A stretch of DNA of 16,110 nucleotides from DASPKW01 sp038244055 (GTDB taxonomy: Bacteria > Planctomycetota > Phycisphaerae > Tepidisphaerales > Tepidisphaeraceae), in assembly GCA_038244055.1 (NCBI GenBank), contig JBBRTW010000125.1:1-16110 (forward strand), in the 5' to 3' direction. Position numbers and translations under genes: made by a program. The notes below the pieces were generated by a model. The model had not been told where the DNA came from. It made no database searches and was given only the letters and a program-made list of their open reading frames with translations. Shown here piece after piece: positions 1 through 9,480 of this stretch. The stretch's first letter is position 1, and each line of letters opens with the position of its first letter.

Positions 1-1392
1 AAACCACTTGTGCTCGTCTGGCTCCTACTGAGTTTCGTGCCCGGCCTTGCCTTCGCGGCCACCGCAGTGAACAGCACCGCGGCGCTGGTCGCCGCCGTGC
101 GCGATGGGGCCGAGGGCTCGACCATCGAGATCGGCCCCGGCACCTACGAACTGGATGCGCCCCTGGAACCCAGGAGCGGCATGACGATCAAGGGGGCGGG
201 GATGGACAAGACGATCCTCACCCACGCGGCGGGGTGGAAGCCGTCCACGAAGACGCTGCCCGACCCGGAGATGAAGGTCGAGGGACTCGATACTAAGGCG
301 TACCTCATTCGAATCGCGGACAAGGCCGCGACTGTCACGATCAGCGACTTGACCCTGCGCGGCCCGCAACTTCACGGGGCGATCTTTGGCCAGGGCAACA
401 AGGATATTGACTTGCATCACCTGCGCATTCAGGATTTTCTGTGGGCCGGCATCCGCACGTTCTCGATGCAGAAGGCGAAGATCCACGACTGCGAATTCAT
501 CGATGCCGGTGGCCGGTGGGAACGCGGCGAGCCAGGCCTCAAGGGGGGCATCACCGGCGGCGCGATCTTCGCCATCTGGATGGCCGACTGCGACATCGCC
601 GACAACCGTTTCACGCGCACGCAGGAAGGCAAGGCCGATGAGTTCTACGGCATCAAGGCGCGGCAGGGGAAGCGCTGCCGTATCCACCACAATACGATCG
701 AGGCGAATTTCTCGATCGAAATGCCCTTCGAGAACGATGAGGACGTGGAGATCGATCACAATGTTATGCACGGTACGCTTTCGTTCCCGAAACATGCCGG
801 CGGGCCGGTTCCCTCCAGTGGCCGCACCTTCCACGTCCACCATAACTATTTCCGCGACAGTTATTCCATCGAGTTCGTCCGCAACGGCGTGGAGATCGAC
901 CACAACCTGTTCGACTTCGACACCCAGAAGGATCACGGGAATCTCATCTCAGGCTTCGGTAAGGCCGCGGCCAAAGGCCCGGCCAAGTTCCACAACAACC
1001 TCGTCAGCAACCCCGGCCGCGGCGTCATCTGGATCAACGAGGCCTTCGACAACCTCGAAATCCGCAACAACCACATCATCGCTCGCACCACCGCGACGCC
1101 GCGCAAGGACGGGCTCTTCGGCTTCAACCCCGCCTGCGACTTCAAGACCATCGCCATCCGCGACAACGTGATCGAATGCCAGGGCCAGGCACGCCCGCTG
1201 CTGCGCGGCACCCCCAGCTACGGCGCAGTCATCGAGAACAACACGCTGACCAACGTCTCGGATACCGACCGCTACGCCAACAAGAAAGGCGAGAAGCAAC
1301 CGGGCCTTGAAGAGCCGCTGAAGTTCGAATGCGGCGTCCACGGCGAGTTCACCGTCGATGGTTGGCAGGCGGCGCGACGGGGAAAACAATGA
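1..1392 (+). CDS. Secreted right-handed parallel beta-helix protein (5' end cut by window edge)
   Basis: The protein is exported and built from a parallel beta-helix, the fold of many polysaccharide lyases and of NosD-type proteins. The frame is open from base 1. A GTG at position 10 would start VLVWLLLSFVPGLAFA, a hydrophobic export signal lacking its usual positive n-region. The codons just before it include a lysine, so the true start probably lies a few codons upstream of the window. The body shows repeated turns such as IHDCEF, IADNRF, IHHNTI, IDHNVM, VHHNYF, IDHNLF and IRNNHI, with the stacked asparagine ladder of beta-helix rungs, spaced about 22-30 residues. About 460 residues are visible, ending in TGA. 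I see no diagnostic catalytic motif, so a lyase role (pectate or alginate-like) is inference; a structural or adhesin-like role is also possible. The next gene follows after 138 bases on the same strand. Confidence 0.85.
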   Translation, partial: KPLVLVWLLLSFVPGLAFAATAVNSTAALVAAVRDGAEGSTIEIGPGTYELDAPLEPRSGMTIKGAGMDKTILTHAAGWKPSTKTLPDPEMKVEGLDTKAYLIRIADKAATVTISDLTLRGPQLHGAIFGQGNKDIDLHHLRIQDFLWAGIRTFSMQKAKIHDCEFIDAGGRWERGEPGLKGGITGGAIFAIWMADCDIADNRFTRTQEGKADEFYGIKARQGKRCRIHHNTIEANFSIEMPFENDEDVEIDHNVMHGTLSFPKHAGGPVPSSGRTFHVHHNYFRDSYSIEFVRNGVEIDHNLFDFDTQKDHGNLISGFGKAAAKGPAKFHNNLVSNPGRGVIWINEAFDNLEIRNNHIIARTTATPRKDGLFGFNPACDFKTIAIRDNVIECQGQARPLLRGTPSYGAVIENNTLTNVSDTDRYANKKGEKQPGLEEPLKFECGVHGEFTVDGWQAARRGKQ

Positions 1393-1488
1393 CCGCGAGC
1401 CATCCATTTCCCGCGCGGACCAGGCGGCCGATGGCGTCGGGATCTGTTTGATGATCATGTCACCTTCCACTTGCCACGCGAGGACGAC

Positions 1489-1505
1489 AACCCGGCATCC
1501 GGGTT
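1489..1505. terminator. Short perfect hairpin between beta-helix and truncated hydrolase genes
   Basis: AACCCGG (1489-1495), a CAT loop, then CCGGGTT (1499-1505) form a perfect 7-bp stem. No T-run follows, so a classical intrinsic terminator is not shown. It sits 16 bases before the ribosome site of the next gene, so it may instead shape that leader or stabilise the upstream mRNA end. Confidence 0.35.
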
Positions 1506-1530
1506 CGAAGTCTCTCACGCGGAGGATTCA

Positions 1531-2091
1531 ATGGGCTTGTTGTATCGCGTTGTAGTATGTGCATCGATCCTCGTCAGTGTTTCCTTCCCGGCACCGGAGG
1601 TTCATGCCGCCCAGACGCCGGTGAACATCATCTTTGACACGGACATGGGCGGTGACTGCGATGATGTTGGCGCCTTATTCATTCTTCACGGTGCCGTCGA
1701 ACGCGGCCAGGCCAGACTGCTGGCCACAATGGGGTGCATCTCAGCGGATGCGATCGCTCCGGCTTTGGACGGGATCAACACATGGTTCGGACGCCCGGAG
1801 ATTCCGGTGGGGACGCTGAAGGATCCCGGCTTGCTGGTCGGACCCCATTACACGACCGAACTCGCCAAACGGTTTGCGCACCGGTTCTCCAGCGGCAAAG
1901 ATTACCCGGACGCGGTCGTGCCCTATCGCCAGATCCTTACGAACGATCCCGATGGCAGCGTCGTTACGCGAGCCCCCTTCGACGGCAAGGGGATTTCGAG
2001 GGGAAAGCGACTTTTGCCACGGGCTCTAGTTGAATCCTTGAAGAAAAAACAGACGCTGCCAAACACCCCGACCCATTCCATGATTAAGTGA
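1531..2091 (+). pseudogene. Truncated nucleoside hydrolase copy (secreted)
   Basis: This encodes 186 residues. ATG 1531 is chosen because GGAGGA (1521-1526) sits 4 bases upstream and the start gives a clean signal peptide ending VHA-A near residue 26. Residues 31-145 match residues 35-149 of the full hydrolase at 4387 almost residue for residue, including the metal-site motif DTDMGGDCDD (residues 36-45). Similarity stops abruptly at about base 1964, after DGSVV. The last 41 residues are basic, unrelated to the paralogue and not recognised. The second half of the catalytic domain (the NGEGG, NPL..AY and SWD segments) is absent, so the product is unlikely to be an active nucleosidase. Few changes separate the shared parts, so the duplication is fairly recent or kept similar by gene conversion. 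A short exported protein with another role cannot be excluded, since the frame and start signals are intact. Confidence 0.75.
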
Positions 2092-2096
2092 ACAAC

Positions 2097-4325
2097 ATGA
2101 TTATGCAACGCATTCTCGCATTATTTGCCTTCGCGCTTTGCCTCGACACTCTCGTCGCCAGGGCAGCTGAAGTGCCCTCTGTTCCATCCACAGGTTCTGT
2201 CGAGACTGCCAAGCCCACATGGCACCGTCTGACGGTCACTAACTCCTGGTTCGCAAATTCTCATGCCGACGCGAGGTTCATGCCCCAAGGCATCGAGGGC
2301 ATGTATGTGACGCCGGACGGCACCACCTACACCAATATCCGCTGGGAGGAAGGCGGCGGCAATGTGGTTGAGGTAAAGGCGGACGGCGCGGTCCAACCGC
2401 GGCCGGGGATGCCGGGTTATTTTGGCTGGGGACATGGCGGAGGCCGGGCGGTAACCGCCAATTCCAAATACGTGTTCTTTTCTCAGAACTATAACAATGA
2501 GGGCGGCGGGCTGAAGAATGCCGATAACTGGCCTCCCGCCGGGAAGGACTGGTATGGGATCAGCCGCCGGTCGCGGATTCAGATCGGCAGCGGCCCGGCG
2601 TTTGCCGGCGGCAAGGGAGGCAAGGACAGCCCGGCTGGCTGCTTCCTGCCCGTCCACGAGGTGGAAACATCTCGCAAGGAGTCTGACGCCCACCTTCGTA
2701 GTCTGTGTGCCAGCGAGGACGAACTGTTTGTATCCTGCCCGTTGGATAACAAGATCCGGGTTTATGACGCGGAGCAAATGACGCTCAAGCGATCTTGGGA
2801 AGTCGCGGATGCGTGGCAGATCGCGCTCGATGGCGAAGGTGCGCTCTGGGTCGCCATCGGCGCGGACGCGACCCAATTGCGACGCTACGATGCCCAGGGG
2901 AAAGCGTTGCCCCAGTCCATCACGCTACCAGCAGGCAGTCGTCTGGGCAGCTTCTGCATTGACGGTGCCGGCCGCCTGTTGATCGGCGACGTGGGGCGGA
3001 ACGAATGTGTGCTCATTTACAAAGACATCACCTCGCAGCCGAAGTTGGACGGAACCTTCGGCGTCAAGGGCGGTATCTACTCCGGCACGCCCGGCGCCCT
3101 CGCCCCCCTGAAGTTCCATCAGGTGCGCGGCATCGGCGTGGATGCGACCGGGGCCATCTACATTGCGAACACACAATACCGTACGAACGGTCCCGGCGTG
3201 TGGCTCGAGAAATACTCGCCCGCTGGGGAGCTTCAATGGCGGCGGCACTGCGTTGTCTTCACCGACAGCGGGGCGGTGGATCCTTCGTCCGACGGAAAGT
3301 CGATCTACGGGATGACCGAGCGGTACGACGTGGACTTCGGGAAACCTCCGGGAGAGGAAGCGACGCTGGCGGCCTATACCGCGAACTTTCACAAATACCC
3401 GCACGATCCCCGCTTCGTGCAATACGATAACTCGGGTGTTTATGTGCGGCGGCTCGACAACCAGACGTTCGTTGTCACGACGGGAATGGGCTCGGGCCAG
3501 TCGCCGTTCTGCATCTACCGTTTGAACGCCACCACGGATGGCGAGGTGATGATTCCCTGCGTGGTTTGGTCCAACTCCACGAAATACCCGCATGCTCCCA
3601 AGGGCGAATGGATGTGGCGGGATCTGAACGGCGATGGCCAATTCGACGCAGACGAATATGTGCCGACCAAAGTCCACGAGGCTTACGGCGGGAACAGCGC
3701 CTTCATGGATGCGCGCGGCGACATCTGGATGACCTGCTGGGGACCGCTACGCAAAATCGACTATCGCGGGCTGGATGGTCATGGCGTGCCGATCTACGGT
3801 GGGGCCTTCACGACGATCCCGGCCCCGCAGCCGTTCCATACCGTGCGGCGTGTCCGCTACGACCCGGAGCAGGACGTGATGTACCTCGCGGGGACCATGC
3901 CCGGCGAGAAAACCCACCACTGGAAGTCCATGGGCAACCACCTCTGCCGCTACGACGGGTGGAGCAAGGGGAACCGAAAGGCGACCTGGCACGTGGTCTG
4001 CACTTTTCAAAAGGGAACCCCTTGTGAGCCGATTTCTTTCGACGTCGCCGGTGACTATGCGTTTGTGGCGGTCGCGGAGCGCGGCAAGGTTGGCAACCAG
4101 GAAATCAAGCGGGGACACATCGATGTTTACGCGAACAAGACCGGTGTTTCGACCGGCTACATTGAGCCGCCCGGCGACTGGGGCGTGGGCTGGATGGACG
4201 CGTGCGAATGCCTCAGCGTGCATCGCCGCAAGAATGGCGAATACCTGATCATCGAGGAGGACGACGGGCGCAGCAAGAACCTCATGTATCGATGGAATCC
4301 CGAGGCGTCGCCTTCCCGCCGTTAG
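2097..4325 (+). CDS. Secreted beta-propeller-like protein with an EF-hand-type calcium loop
   Basis: From ATG 2097 the protein is 742 residues with a signal peptide (MIMQRILALFAFALCL, cleavage near ARA-A). Other starts are GTG 2088, which would overlap the previous stop as GTGA, and ATG 2103; none has a good ribosome site. The mature part has repeated blade-like strands of the NHL/SMP-30 type: GIEGMYVTPDGTTY, QIALDGEGALWVAIG, SFCIDGAGRLLIGDVG and GIGVDATGAIYIANT. Residues 509-520 read DLNGDGQFDADE, matching all six ligand positions of an EF-hand loop (D, N, D, Q, D, E). It is followed by FMDARGDIWM and a further blade. This inserted calcium loop in a propeller occurs in many uncharacterised planctomycete and verrucomicrobial secreted proteins. 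Substrate and partners are unknown. It lies between two hydrolase copies, suggesting a shared extracellular scavenging role, by inference only. Confidence 0.8.
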   Translation: MIMQRILALFAFALCLDTLVARAAEVPSVPSTGSVETAKPTWHRLTVTNSWFANSHADARFMPQGIEGMYVTPDGTTYTNIRWEEGGGNVVEVKADGAVQPRPGMPGYFGWGHGGGRAVTANSKYVFFSQNYNNEGGGLKNADNWPPAGKDWYGISRRSRIQIGSGPAFAGGKGGKDSPAGCFLPVHEVETSRKESDAHLRSLCASEDELFVSCPLDNKIRVYDAEQMTLKRSWEVADAWQIALDGEGALWVAIGADATQLRRYDAQGKALPQSITLPAGSRLGSFCIDGAGRLLIGDVGRNECVLIYKDITSQPKLDGTFGVKGGIYSGTPGALAPLKFHQVRGIGVDATGAIYIANTQYRTNGPGVWLEKYSPAGELQWRRHCVVFTDSGAVDPSSDGKSIYGMTERYDVDFGKPPGEEATLAAYTANFHKYPHDPRFVQYDNSGVYVRRLDNQTFVVTTGMGSGQSPFCIYRLNATTDGEVMIPCVVWSNSTKYPHAPKGEWMWRDLNGDGQFDADEYVPTKVHEAYGGNSAFMDARGDIWMTCWGPLRKIDYRGLDGHGVPIYGGAFTTIPAPQPFHTVRRVRYDPEQDVMYLAGTMPGEKTHHWKSMGNHLCRYDGWSKGNRKATWHVVCTFQKGTPCEPISFDVAGDYAFVAVAERGKVGNQEIKRGHIDVYANKTGVSTGYIEPPGDWGVGWMDACECLSVHRRKNGEYLIIEEDDGRSKNLMYRWNPEASPSRR

Positions 4326-4386
4326 CACCTGATCTTTCCTATTATCTTGAAAAATTTCGAATCCACTATCCAGTAAGCTACGCACT

Positions 4387-6723
4387 ATGAAGCCCCATTT
4401 CCTGAGTCCCATCATTGCGCTTCTACTCACCAGTATTGGGACCGGCGTGCTTGCGGCGGACGCCCCGCCGATCTCAACGGTTGCGCCGGTGAGCATCATT
4501 TTCGACACCGATATGGGCGGCGACTGCGATGATGTCGGCGCCCTGTTCATCCTCCACGGTGCGGTCGAACGTGGTGAAGCCAGGCTGCTGGCCACGATGG
4601 GATGCGTCTCAGCGGATGCGATCGCTCCAGCCTTGGACGGGATCAACACGTGGTTCGGACGTCCGGAGATTCCGGTGGGGACGCTCAAGGATCCCGGCCT
4701 GCTCGTCGGCCCCCATTACACGACCGAACTCGCCAAGCGGTTTCCGCATCAGTTTTCCAGCGGCAAAGATTACCCGGACGCGGTCGCGCTCTATCGCCAG
4801 ATCCTTGCGAAAGAGCCCGATGGCAGCGTCGTCATCGTGGCGGTGGGGCCGCTGCGTAACCTGGCCAATCTGCTCAAGTCGCCCCCGGACGGTGCCAGCG
4901 CGCTGGACGGACGCGCCCTGGTCGCGAAGAAAGTGAAACGGCTCGACGTCATGGGTGGGAACTATCCGCCCAGCGCGAGCAAGAAGGACGCGGAATGGAA
5001 CTTCAAGCAGGACCCCGCCTCGGCGGCGCTGGTTGCTTCCGACTGGTCGACACCCATTCTCTTCAATGGCGAAGGCGGTTCCACCTGCTCGGGTCGCCGG
5101 GTGACCTACGAGATGCCAGAGCACAACCCGTTGACCATCGCGTACAAGGCCAGCGCGAGCGCGGGTTTCGCGCGGGATCGCCTGAGCTGGGACCCCGTCT
5201 CCTGCCTTGTCACCGTGCGGGGCGCTGCGCCGTGGTACACGATCGTCACCGGCGGCACCAATGTGATCGACGCGGCCACCGGCATCAACACCTGGCAGCC
5301 CGGCGGGAATCGCAATCACTCGTACCTGGTTCTCAAGTCATCCAAGGCCGAGGTCGAGACCGCCCTGGAAGACCTGATGGTGGCCGGCAAGGCCCGGCCG
5401 GCGCATCTCACTTTCAACACCGCCTATTACGCCACCGCCGGCATGTGCCAGATCTCCAGTCAGGGCGCGGCCGACGTGAATTCAACGGCAATCAAAGCCT
5501 TCGACCTCGATGACAAGACCACCTGGCTCGACAAGGGCGCGTCAAGCTGGATTCAGTGCCAGTACGTGGACGGCCGGAAATACCTCGCCACATCCTATGC
5601 GATCGCTTGCCCCGACCCTCGCCGCCAACCGCGCACGCTGGAATTGTCGGGTTCGAACGACGGCGGAGCCACCTGGACTCGGCTCGATCTCCAGGAGGCC
5701 CCGGGTTTCAACGAGAAGGCGCCGCGCCGCGAGTTCACCCTCGCCAGGCCGGCCAGGTGGAACATTTATCGTCTGGGTATGACGGCGGCCAATGAGAAAG
5801 AGGGCGTTCAGATCGCCGAGATCGAACTCAACGAGGCGATTCAGTATCGCGCGGGTATCGAGCCGACTGCGCTGGACTTAGACCACACTTCCATCGCCGT
5901 CGCGGCGCATGGGCGGCATGTCCTCAACGCGACGCTCTCGCCCGCCAACACCTTCGAGCGGGAGGTGGCCTGGGTCAGCAGCGATCCTTCGGTCGCGGAA
6001 GTTCGGCGTATCGCCGAGCAGATCGCCATGGTGGCCGGCAAGCGGCCAGGCACCTGCACGATTACGGCGACCGTCGGGAATGTGAAGCAGGTGTGCGCCG
6101 TGACGGTGAATCAAACGACCCTGCCCGCCGAGTGGAGCTACGACGAACTCAATGCGCCGGTCATTCCGGGTGCAATTCTGGTCAACGAGGGGGTCTTCAG
6201 CCTCACCGGGTGCGGGCACGCGATGACGTCGTTCTGGCAACGGGTTCGGGACCAGGGTGTCTTCGTCAGCCAACTCGCAACGGGCAATGTCGAAATCTCC
6301 GCCCGCCTGACCAGCCTGGCCCCCAGTGTCGGCGGCCCTGCCTACAAGTGGGACAACCGACCGCCGTCCACATCGGGCCTGATGATCCGCGAAGACCTGA
6401 CCGAGAAATGCGGCCGCTACGTCCTGATCCAGGTCGACGCAACCGGCGAACTGGTTGGCCGGTGGCGGGACAAATCCGGGGACCAGGATGGCGGCAAGAT
6501 GAAGGTTCTGGGCAAAGTGACTTTGCCCATCCACCTCAAACTGGTGCAGGCCGACGGGCAGATTCACGTCTATTCATCGGAGGATGGCAAAACCTGGGGC
6601 GATCCGCGCATGTCTCATCCCGCAAACTTCGATGGTCAGAGCCGGATGGGTCTATTCGTCTGCTCTGGGAATACCTTTGCCGCTACGACCGCTACATTTG
6701 AATCCGTCCGAGTGAGCAAGTGA
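4387..6723 (+). CDS. Secreted multi-domain nucleoside hydrolase (IUNH superfamily) with discoidin-like, Big2-like and C-terminal beta-sandwich modules
   Basis: The 778-residue protein has a signal peptide (MKPHFLSPIIALLLTSIGTG, cleavage near residue 24). Residues 35-330 are an inosine/uridine-preferring nucleoside hydrolase-type domain. DTDMGGDCDD at 40-49 is the metal/ribose aspartate cluster in its longer variant form, NGEGG at 227-231 and HNPL at 246-249 fit later active-site strands, and SWDP with D269 fits the distal metal aspartate. Residues 343-482 look like a discoidin (F5/8 type C) module, with SGSNDGGATWTRLDL and a final IAEIELNE. Residues 490-573 look like a Big2 Ig-like domain (WVSSDPSVAEV, GTCTITATVG). 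Residues 580-777 form a further beta-sandwich resembling the DUF1349/laminin-G class (SGLMIRED, SSEDGKTW). Family knowledge predicts N-ribosidic bond cleavage, but the true substrate is unproven. No clear ribosome site precedes ATG 4387, and 61 bases separate it from the propeller gene. Confidence 0.85.
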   Translation: MKPHFLSPIIALLLTSIGTGVLAADAPPISTVAPVSIIFDTDMGGDCDDVGALFILHGAVERGEARLLATMGCVSADAIAPALDGINTWFGRPEIPVGTLKDPGLLVGPHYTTELAKRFPHQFSSGKDYPDAVALYRQILAKEPDGSVVIVAVGPLRNLANLLKSPPDGASALDGRALVAKKVKRLDVMGGNYPPSASKKDAEWNFKQDPASAALVASDWSTPILFNGEGGSTCSGRRVTYEMPEHNPLTIAYKASASAGFARDRLSWDPVSCLVTVRGAAPWYTIVTGGTNVIDAATGINTWQPGGNRNHSYLVLKSSKAEVETALEDLMVAGKARPAHLTFNTAYYATAGMCQISSQGAADVNSTAIKAFDLDDKTTWLDKGASSWIQCQYVDGRKYLATSYAIACPDPRRQPRTLELSGSNDGGATWTRLDLQEAPGFNEKAPRREFTLARPARWNIYRLGMTAANEKEGVQIAEIELNEAIQYRAGIEPTALDLDHTSIAVAAHGRHVLNATLSPANTFEREVAWVSSDPSVAEVRRIAEQIAMVAGKRPGTCTITATVGNVKQVCAVTVNQTTLPAEWSYDELNAPVIPGAILVNEGVFSLTGCGHAMTSFWQRVRDQGVFVSQLATGNVEISARLTSLAPSVGGPAYKWDNRPPSTSGLMIREDLTEKCGRYVLIQVDATGELVGRWRDKSGDQDGGKMKVLGKVTLPIHLKLVQADGQIHVYSSEDGKTWGDPRMSHPANFDGQSRMGLFVCSGNTFAATTATFESVRVSK

Positions 6724-7014
6724 GAAACGCAAGATGGTTTTTTCCGCATCGTTTGCTTTCGCGGCCCGAAGCGAAACGGGTTGTAAACTGGGAGGGGGTT
6801 GCGAGAGAATCGGAAAATGGGTGCCGCGTTTTCCATTCAAAACGATCTGGATGAAATCGAAAGCAATGGCGCTGCGGACGCACTTTGAAAATCCACCGTT
6901 TCGATCGCCGAATTTTGCAACAAGCGGATGGAATTGAGCTAATATGGGTCCTCACTTCGTATTTTGGTGCGGAAAGTCCGCGCCTTGAAAGAGCTTCTCC
7001 TGGATGCGGTAACG
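6724..7014. other. Intergenic region between hydrolase and DUF1592-type gene
   Basis: I find no convincing gene here; short frames on both strands lack coding character. It holds a short hairpin, TTTCGC (6757-6762) with GCGAAA (6771-6776) around an 8-base loop and no T-run after it, and a possible promoter at 6915-6945 described separately. Confidence 0.6.
6915..6945 (+). promoter_or_regulatory. Possible sigma-70-like promoter of the DUF1592-type gene
   Basis: TTGCAA (6915-6920) and TAATAT (6940-6945) resemble -35 and -10 boxes. The 19-base spacing is longer than the usual 17, so support is weak. It lies about 70 bases before ATG 7015. Confidence 0.28.
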
Positions 7015-9468
7015 ATGATTGTGACGAGATTGATCGGAAAAAAAGTCGCGAGTTGGACGGCTGTGGCGGCGGTCGTGGTGATCGCGGCGTGCGTGTCCCT
7101 CATGGCTCCTCATGCGCCGGCGGCCGATCCGGTGACGCCGGCTACTCCGGCAATGACTCCAGCGGTCGCTGCGCCGGCACCGCTCCCGCAGCAGCTCGAT
7201 GCGGCGTTTACGCGCGACATTCAGCCGGTACTCAAGCAGTATTGCTTCGGCTGTCATGGCGGGGGTAAGAGCAAGGGGGATATCACGCTCGATACCTATT
7301 CATCCCTCAAGGCGGTGCAGGGGAATCGCAAGCTCTGGCGGACGGTACTGGAGGTGCTCGAGCAGAAGCAGATGCCACCCGACAACAAGCCCCAGCCCGC
7401 CGAGGCGCAGGCGAAGCAATTGCTGATGTGGGTGGAGCAGGCGGTCAATCAGTATGACTGCACCGGCCCGCGCGATCCGGGGCGGGTCACTTTGCGGAGG
7501 CTCAACCGCGCGGAGTACAACAATACCGTGCGCGATCTGCTGGGCGTGGATTTCCGGCCGGCGGCGGATTTCCCTTCGGATGATACGGGGTACGGTTTCG
7601 ACAACATCGCCGATGTGCTGTCGATGTCGACATTGCTGGCGGAAAAATACCTGACGGCCGCGGATGATGTGCTGGAGAAGGCGCTCACGCCCTACACGCC
7701 GCCCAAACTCAAGACCGCTAAATATGTGGGGACGGATTTCAAGACCGAAGTCGGCAACGCCCAGGATGGGACGGCCTGGAATTTCGAGACCAACGGGCAG
7801 ATCACCCGTCGGCATGAGTTCCCGGCCGAGGCGGAGTATGAGGTGCGCATCCGGGCGTACCAGGAGCCGTTCGGCGATGAGCCGGCCAAGATGACCGTGC
7901 GCGTGAATGGGAAGGACGTCAAGACGTTCGATGTGGCCGCCCTCAAAGGTGACAAGAAGAACATCTACTCGATCCGCCAGAATTTCCCGCTCGGCAATCA
8001 GAAGATCGGGCTGGTCTATATCAACAACGCGGTGGACAAGAAGAACGCCGATCCGAAGAAGCGCGGGGACCGGAATCTCGTGGTCGAGCGCATGGAGATC
8101 GAGGGGCCGTTTAATCCCAAGGCGCCGCCGGAGAATCTGGCGATCAAGCGCGTGTTATTCATCAAACCGGGGGAGGTAGGGGGGGATGGGAAGACTGTGA
8201 GTGAGGATGACGCCGCGCGGCAGATTCTCTATCGCTTCGGCACACGGGCCTTCCGCCGGCCCCTGCAACGCGACGAGTGGGATCGGCTCTTCAAGCTCTA
8301 TAAGACAACCCGCGCGGGCGGGGAAGGTTTCGAGGGAGCGCTGCGGATGCCGCTGGGGGCGATCCTGGTCTCGCCGTATTTCCTGTTCCGGATCGAGCCC
8401 GATCCGGCCGGGCCGTCCGGGACGATTCGGCCGCTGACGGACTATGAGCTGGCCGCACGCCTCTCGTACTTCCTCTGGAGCAGCATGCCCGATGATGCCC
8501 TGCTCGATCTGGCGGCTCATGGCAAGCTCAAGGACCCGGCCACGCTCGATGCCCAGGTGGGGCGGATGCTCAAGGACCCCAAGGCGGCCGACTTCATCCG
8601 CAATTTCGTCGGCCAGTGGCTGGAGCTGCGGAACCTGGATGCGCATCAGGCCGACCCCAATGCTTTCCCGAATTTCGACAGTGCCCTGCGGCAGTCGATG
8701 AAACGGGAGACGGAGGTCTTTTTCGAGCATCTCATCAAGGAGGACCACAGCATTCTCGACCTGCTCTCGGGGGACTATACGTATGTGAACAAGCGGCTGG
8801 CCGAGCATTACGGGATGAAGGGGGTCAATGCGGGGGAGGATGAGTTCGTGAAGGTGAGTCTGGCGGGGACGCACCGCTCGGGGGTGATGACCCAGGCGAG
8901 CATTCTGACATTGACGGCCATGGCCGCCCGCACCAGCCCGGTCAAGCGGGGGGTTTTTGTGCTGGAGCAGATTCTGGGGACGCCCCCGCCGCCGCCGCCG
9001 GCCAATGTGCCGGCCCTGCCGGATAAGCCCAGGGACAGCGCGGCCGCCCCTTTGCGGGAGAGGCTGGCGGCCCACCGGGCGGACCCGGTCTGCGCGAGCT
9101 GTCATATGCGGATGGATGGGATTGGCTTCGCCCTTGAGAACTTTGATGCGGTGGGGCTCTGGCGGGAGAAGGAAGGACGCTTCCCCGTGGACTCGACCGG
9201 CGAGCTCATCGGCGGTCGTAAGATCAGCGGCCCGGAGGGTTTACGCGATCTGCTGATGAGCCGGAAGGCGGATTTCCTGCGGTGTTTGACGGAAAAGCTG
9301 GTAACTTATGCACTTGGCCGGGGTATCGAAGAGTACGATCGCTGTACGATTCGGGAGATTATCGCCTCGGCCGAGAAGAATGAGTACCGCTTCTCGGCGT
9401 TGGTGTCGGCCATTGTGAAGTCGGATGCGTTCCAGAAGAGACGGAGTAAGAGGGGGGATGAAACGTGA
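7015..9468 (+). CDS. Planctomycete dihaem c-type protein with DUF1587/DUF1595/DUF1592/DUF1588/DUF1585 domains
   Basis: From ATG 7015 the protein is 817 residues. An in-frame TTG at 6964 would add 17 residues before the export signal and is less likely. The N-terminus is a basic then hydrophobic segment ending near APAADP. A cytochrome c-like domain carries C77-F-G-C80-H81. DUF1587 begins about residue 157 (LRRLNRAEYNNTVRDLLG), and a beta-rich insert at 250-370 (EYEVRIRAYQEPFG) resembles a carbohydrate-binding module. DUF1595 (about 400-462), DUF1592 (about 475-605) and DUF1588 (about 618-717) follow; the last contains the second haem motif C693-A-S-C696-H697. DUF1585 closes the protein (about 738-805). 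A proline run precedes the second haem region. The family is greatly expanded in planctomycetes and is usually paired with DUF1552 proteins, as here. An electron-transfer or extracellular polymer-handling role has been proposed for such proteins, but the reaction is not known. Confidence 0.93.
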   Translation: MIVTRLIGKKVASWTAVAAVVVIAACVSLMAPHAPAADPVTPATPAMTPAVAAPAPLPQQLDAAFTRDIQPVLKQYCFGCHGGGKSKGDITLDTYSSLKAVQGNRKLWRTVLEVLEQKQMPPDNKPQPAEAQAKQLLMWVEQAVNQYDCTGPRDPGRVTLRRLNRAEYNNTVRDLLGVDFRPAADFPSDDTGYGFDNIADVLSMSTLLAEKYLTAADDVLEKALTPYTPPKLKTAKYVGTDFKTEVGNAQDGTAWNFETNGQITRRHEFPAEAEYEVRIRAYQEPFGDEPAKMTVRVNGKDVKTFDVAALKGDKKNIYSIRQNFPLGNQKIGLVYINNAVDKKNADPKKRGDRNLVVERMEIEGPFNPKAPPENLAIKRVLFIKPGEVGGDGKTVSEDDAARQILYRFGTRAFRRPLQRDEWDRLFKLYKTTRAGGEGFEGALRMPLGAILVSPYFLFRIEPDPAGPSGTIRPLTDYELAARLSYFLWSSMPDDALLDLAAHGKLKDPATLDAQVGRMLKDPKAADFIRNFVGQWLELRNLDAHQADPNAFPNFDSALRQSMKRETEVFFEHLIKEDHSILDLLSGDYTYVNKRLAEHYGMKGVNAGEDEFVKVSLAGTHRSGVMTQASILTLTAMAARTSPVKRGVFVLEQILGTPPPPPPANVPALPDKPRDSAAAPLRERLAAHRADPVCASCHMRMDGIGFALENFDAVGLWREKEGRFPVDSTGELIGGRKISGPEGLRDLLMSRKADFLRCLTEKLVTYALGRGIEEYDRCTIREIIASAEKNEYRFSALVSAIVKSDAFQKRRSKRGDET

Positions 9469-9480
9469 TGTTTGTCCAGG

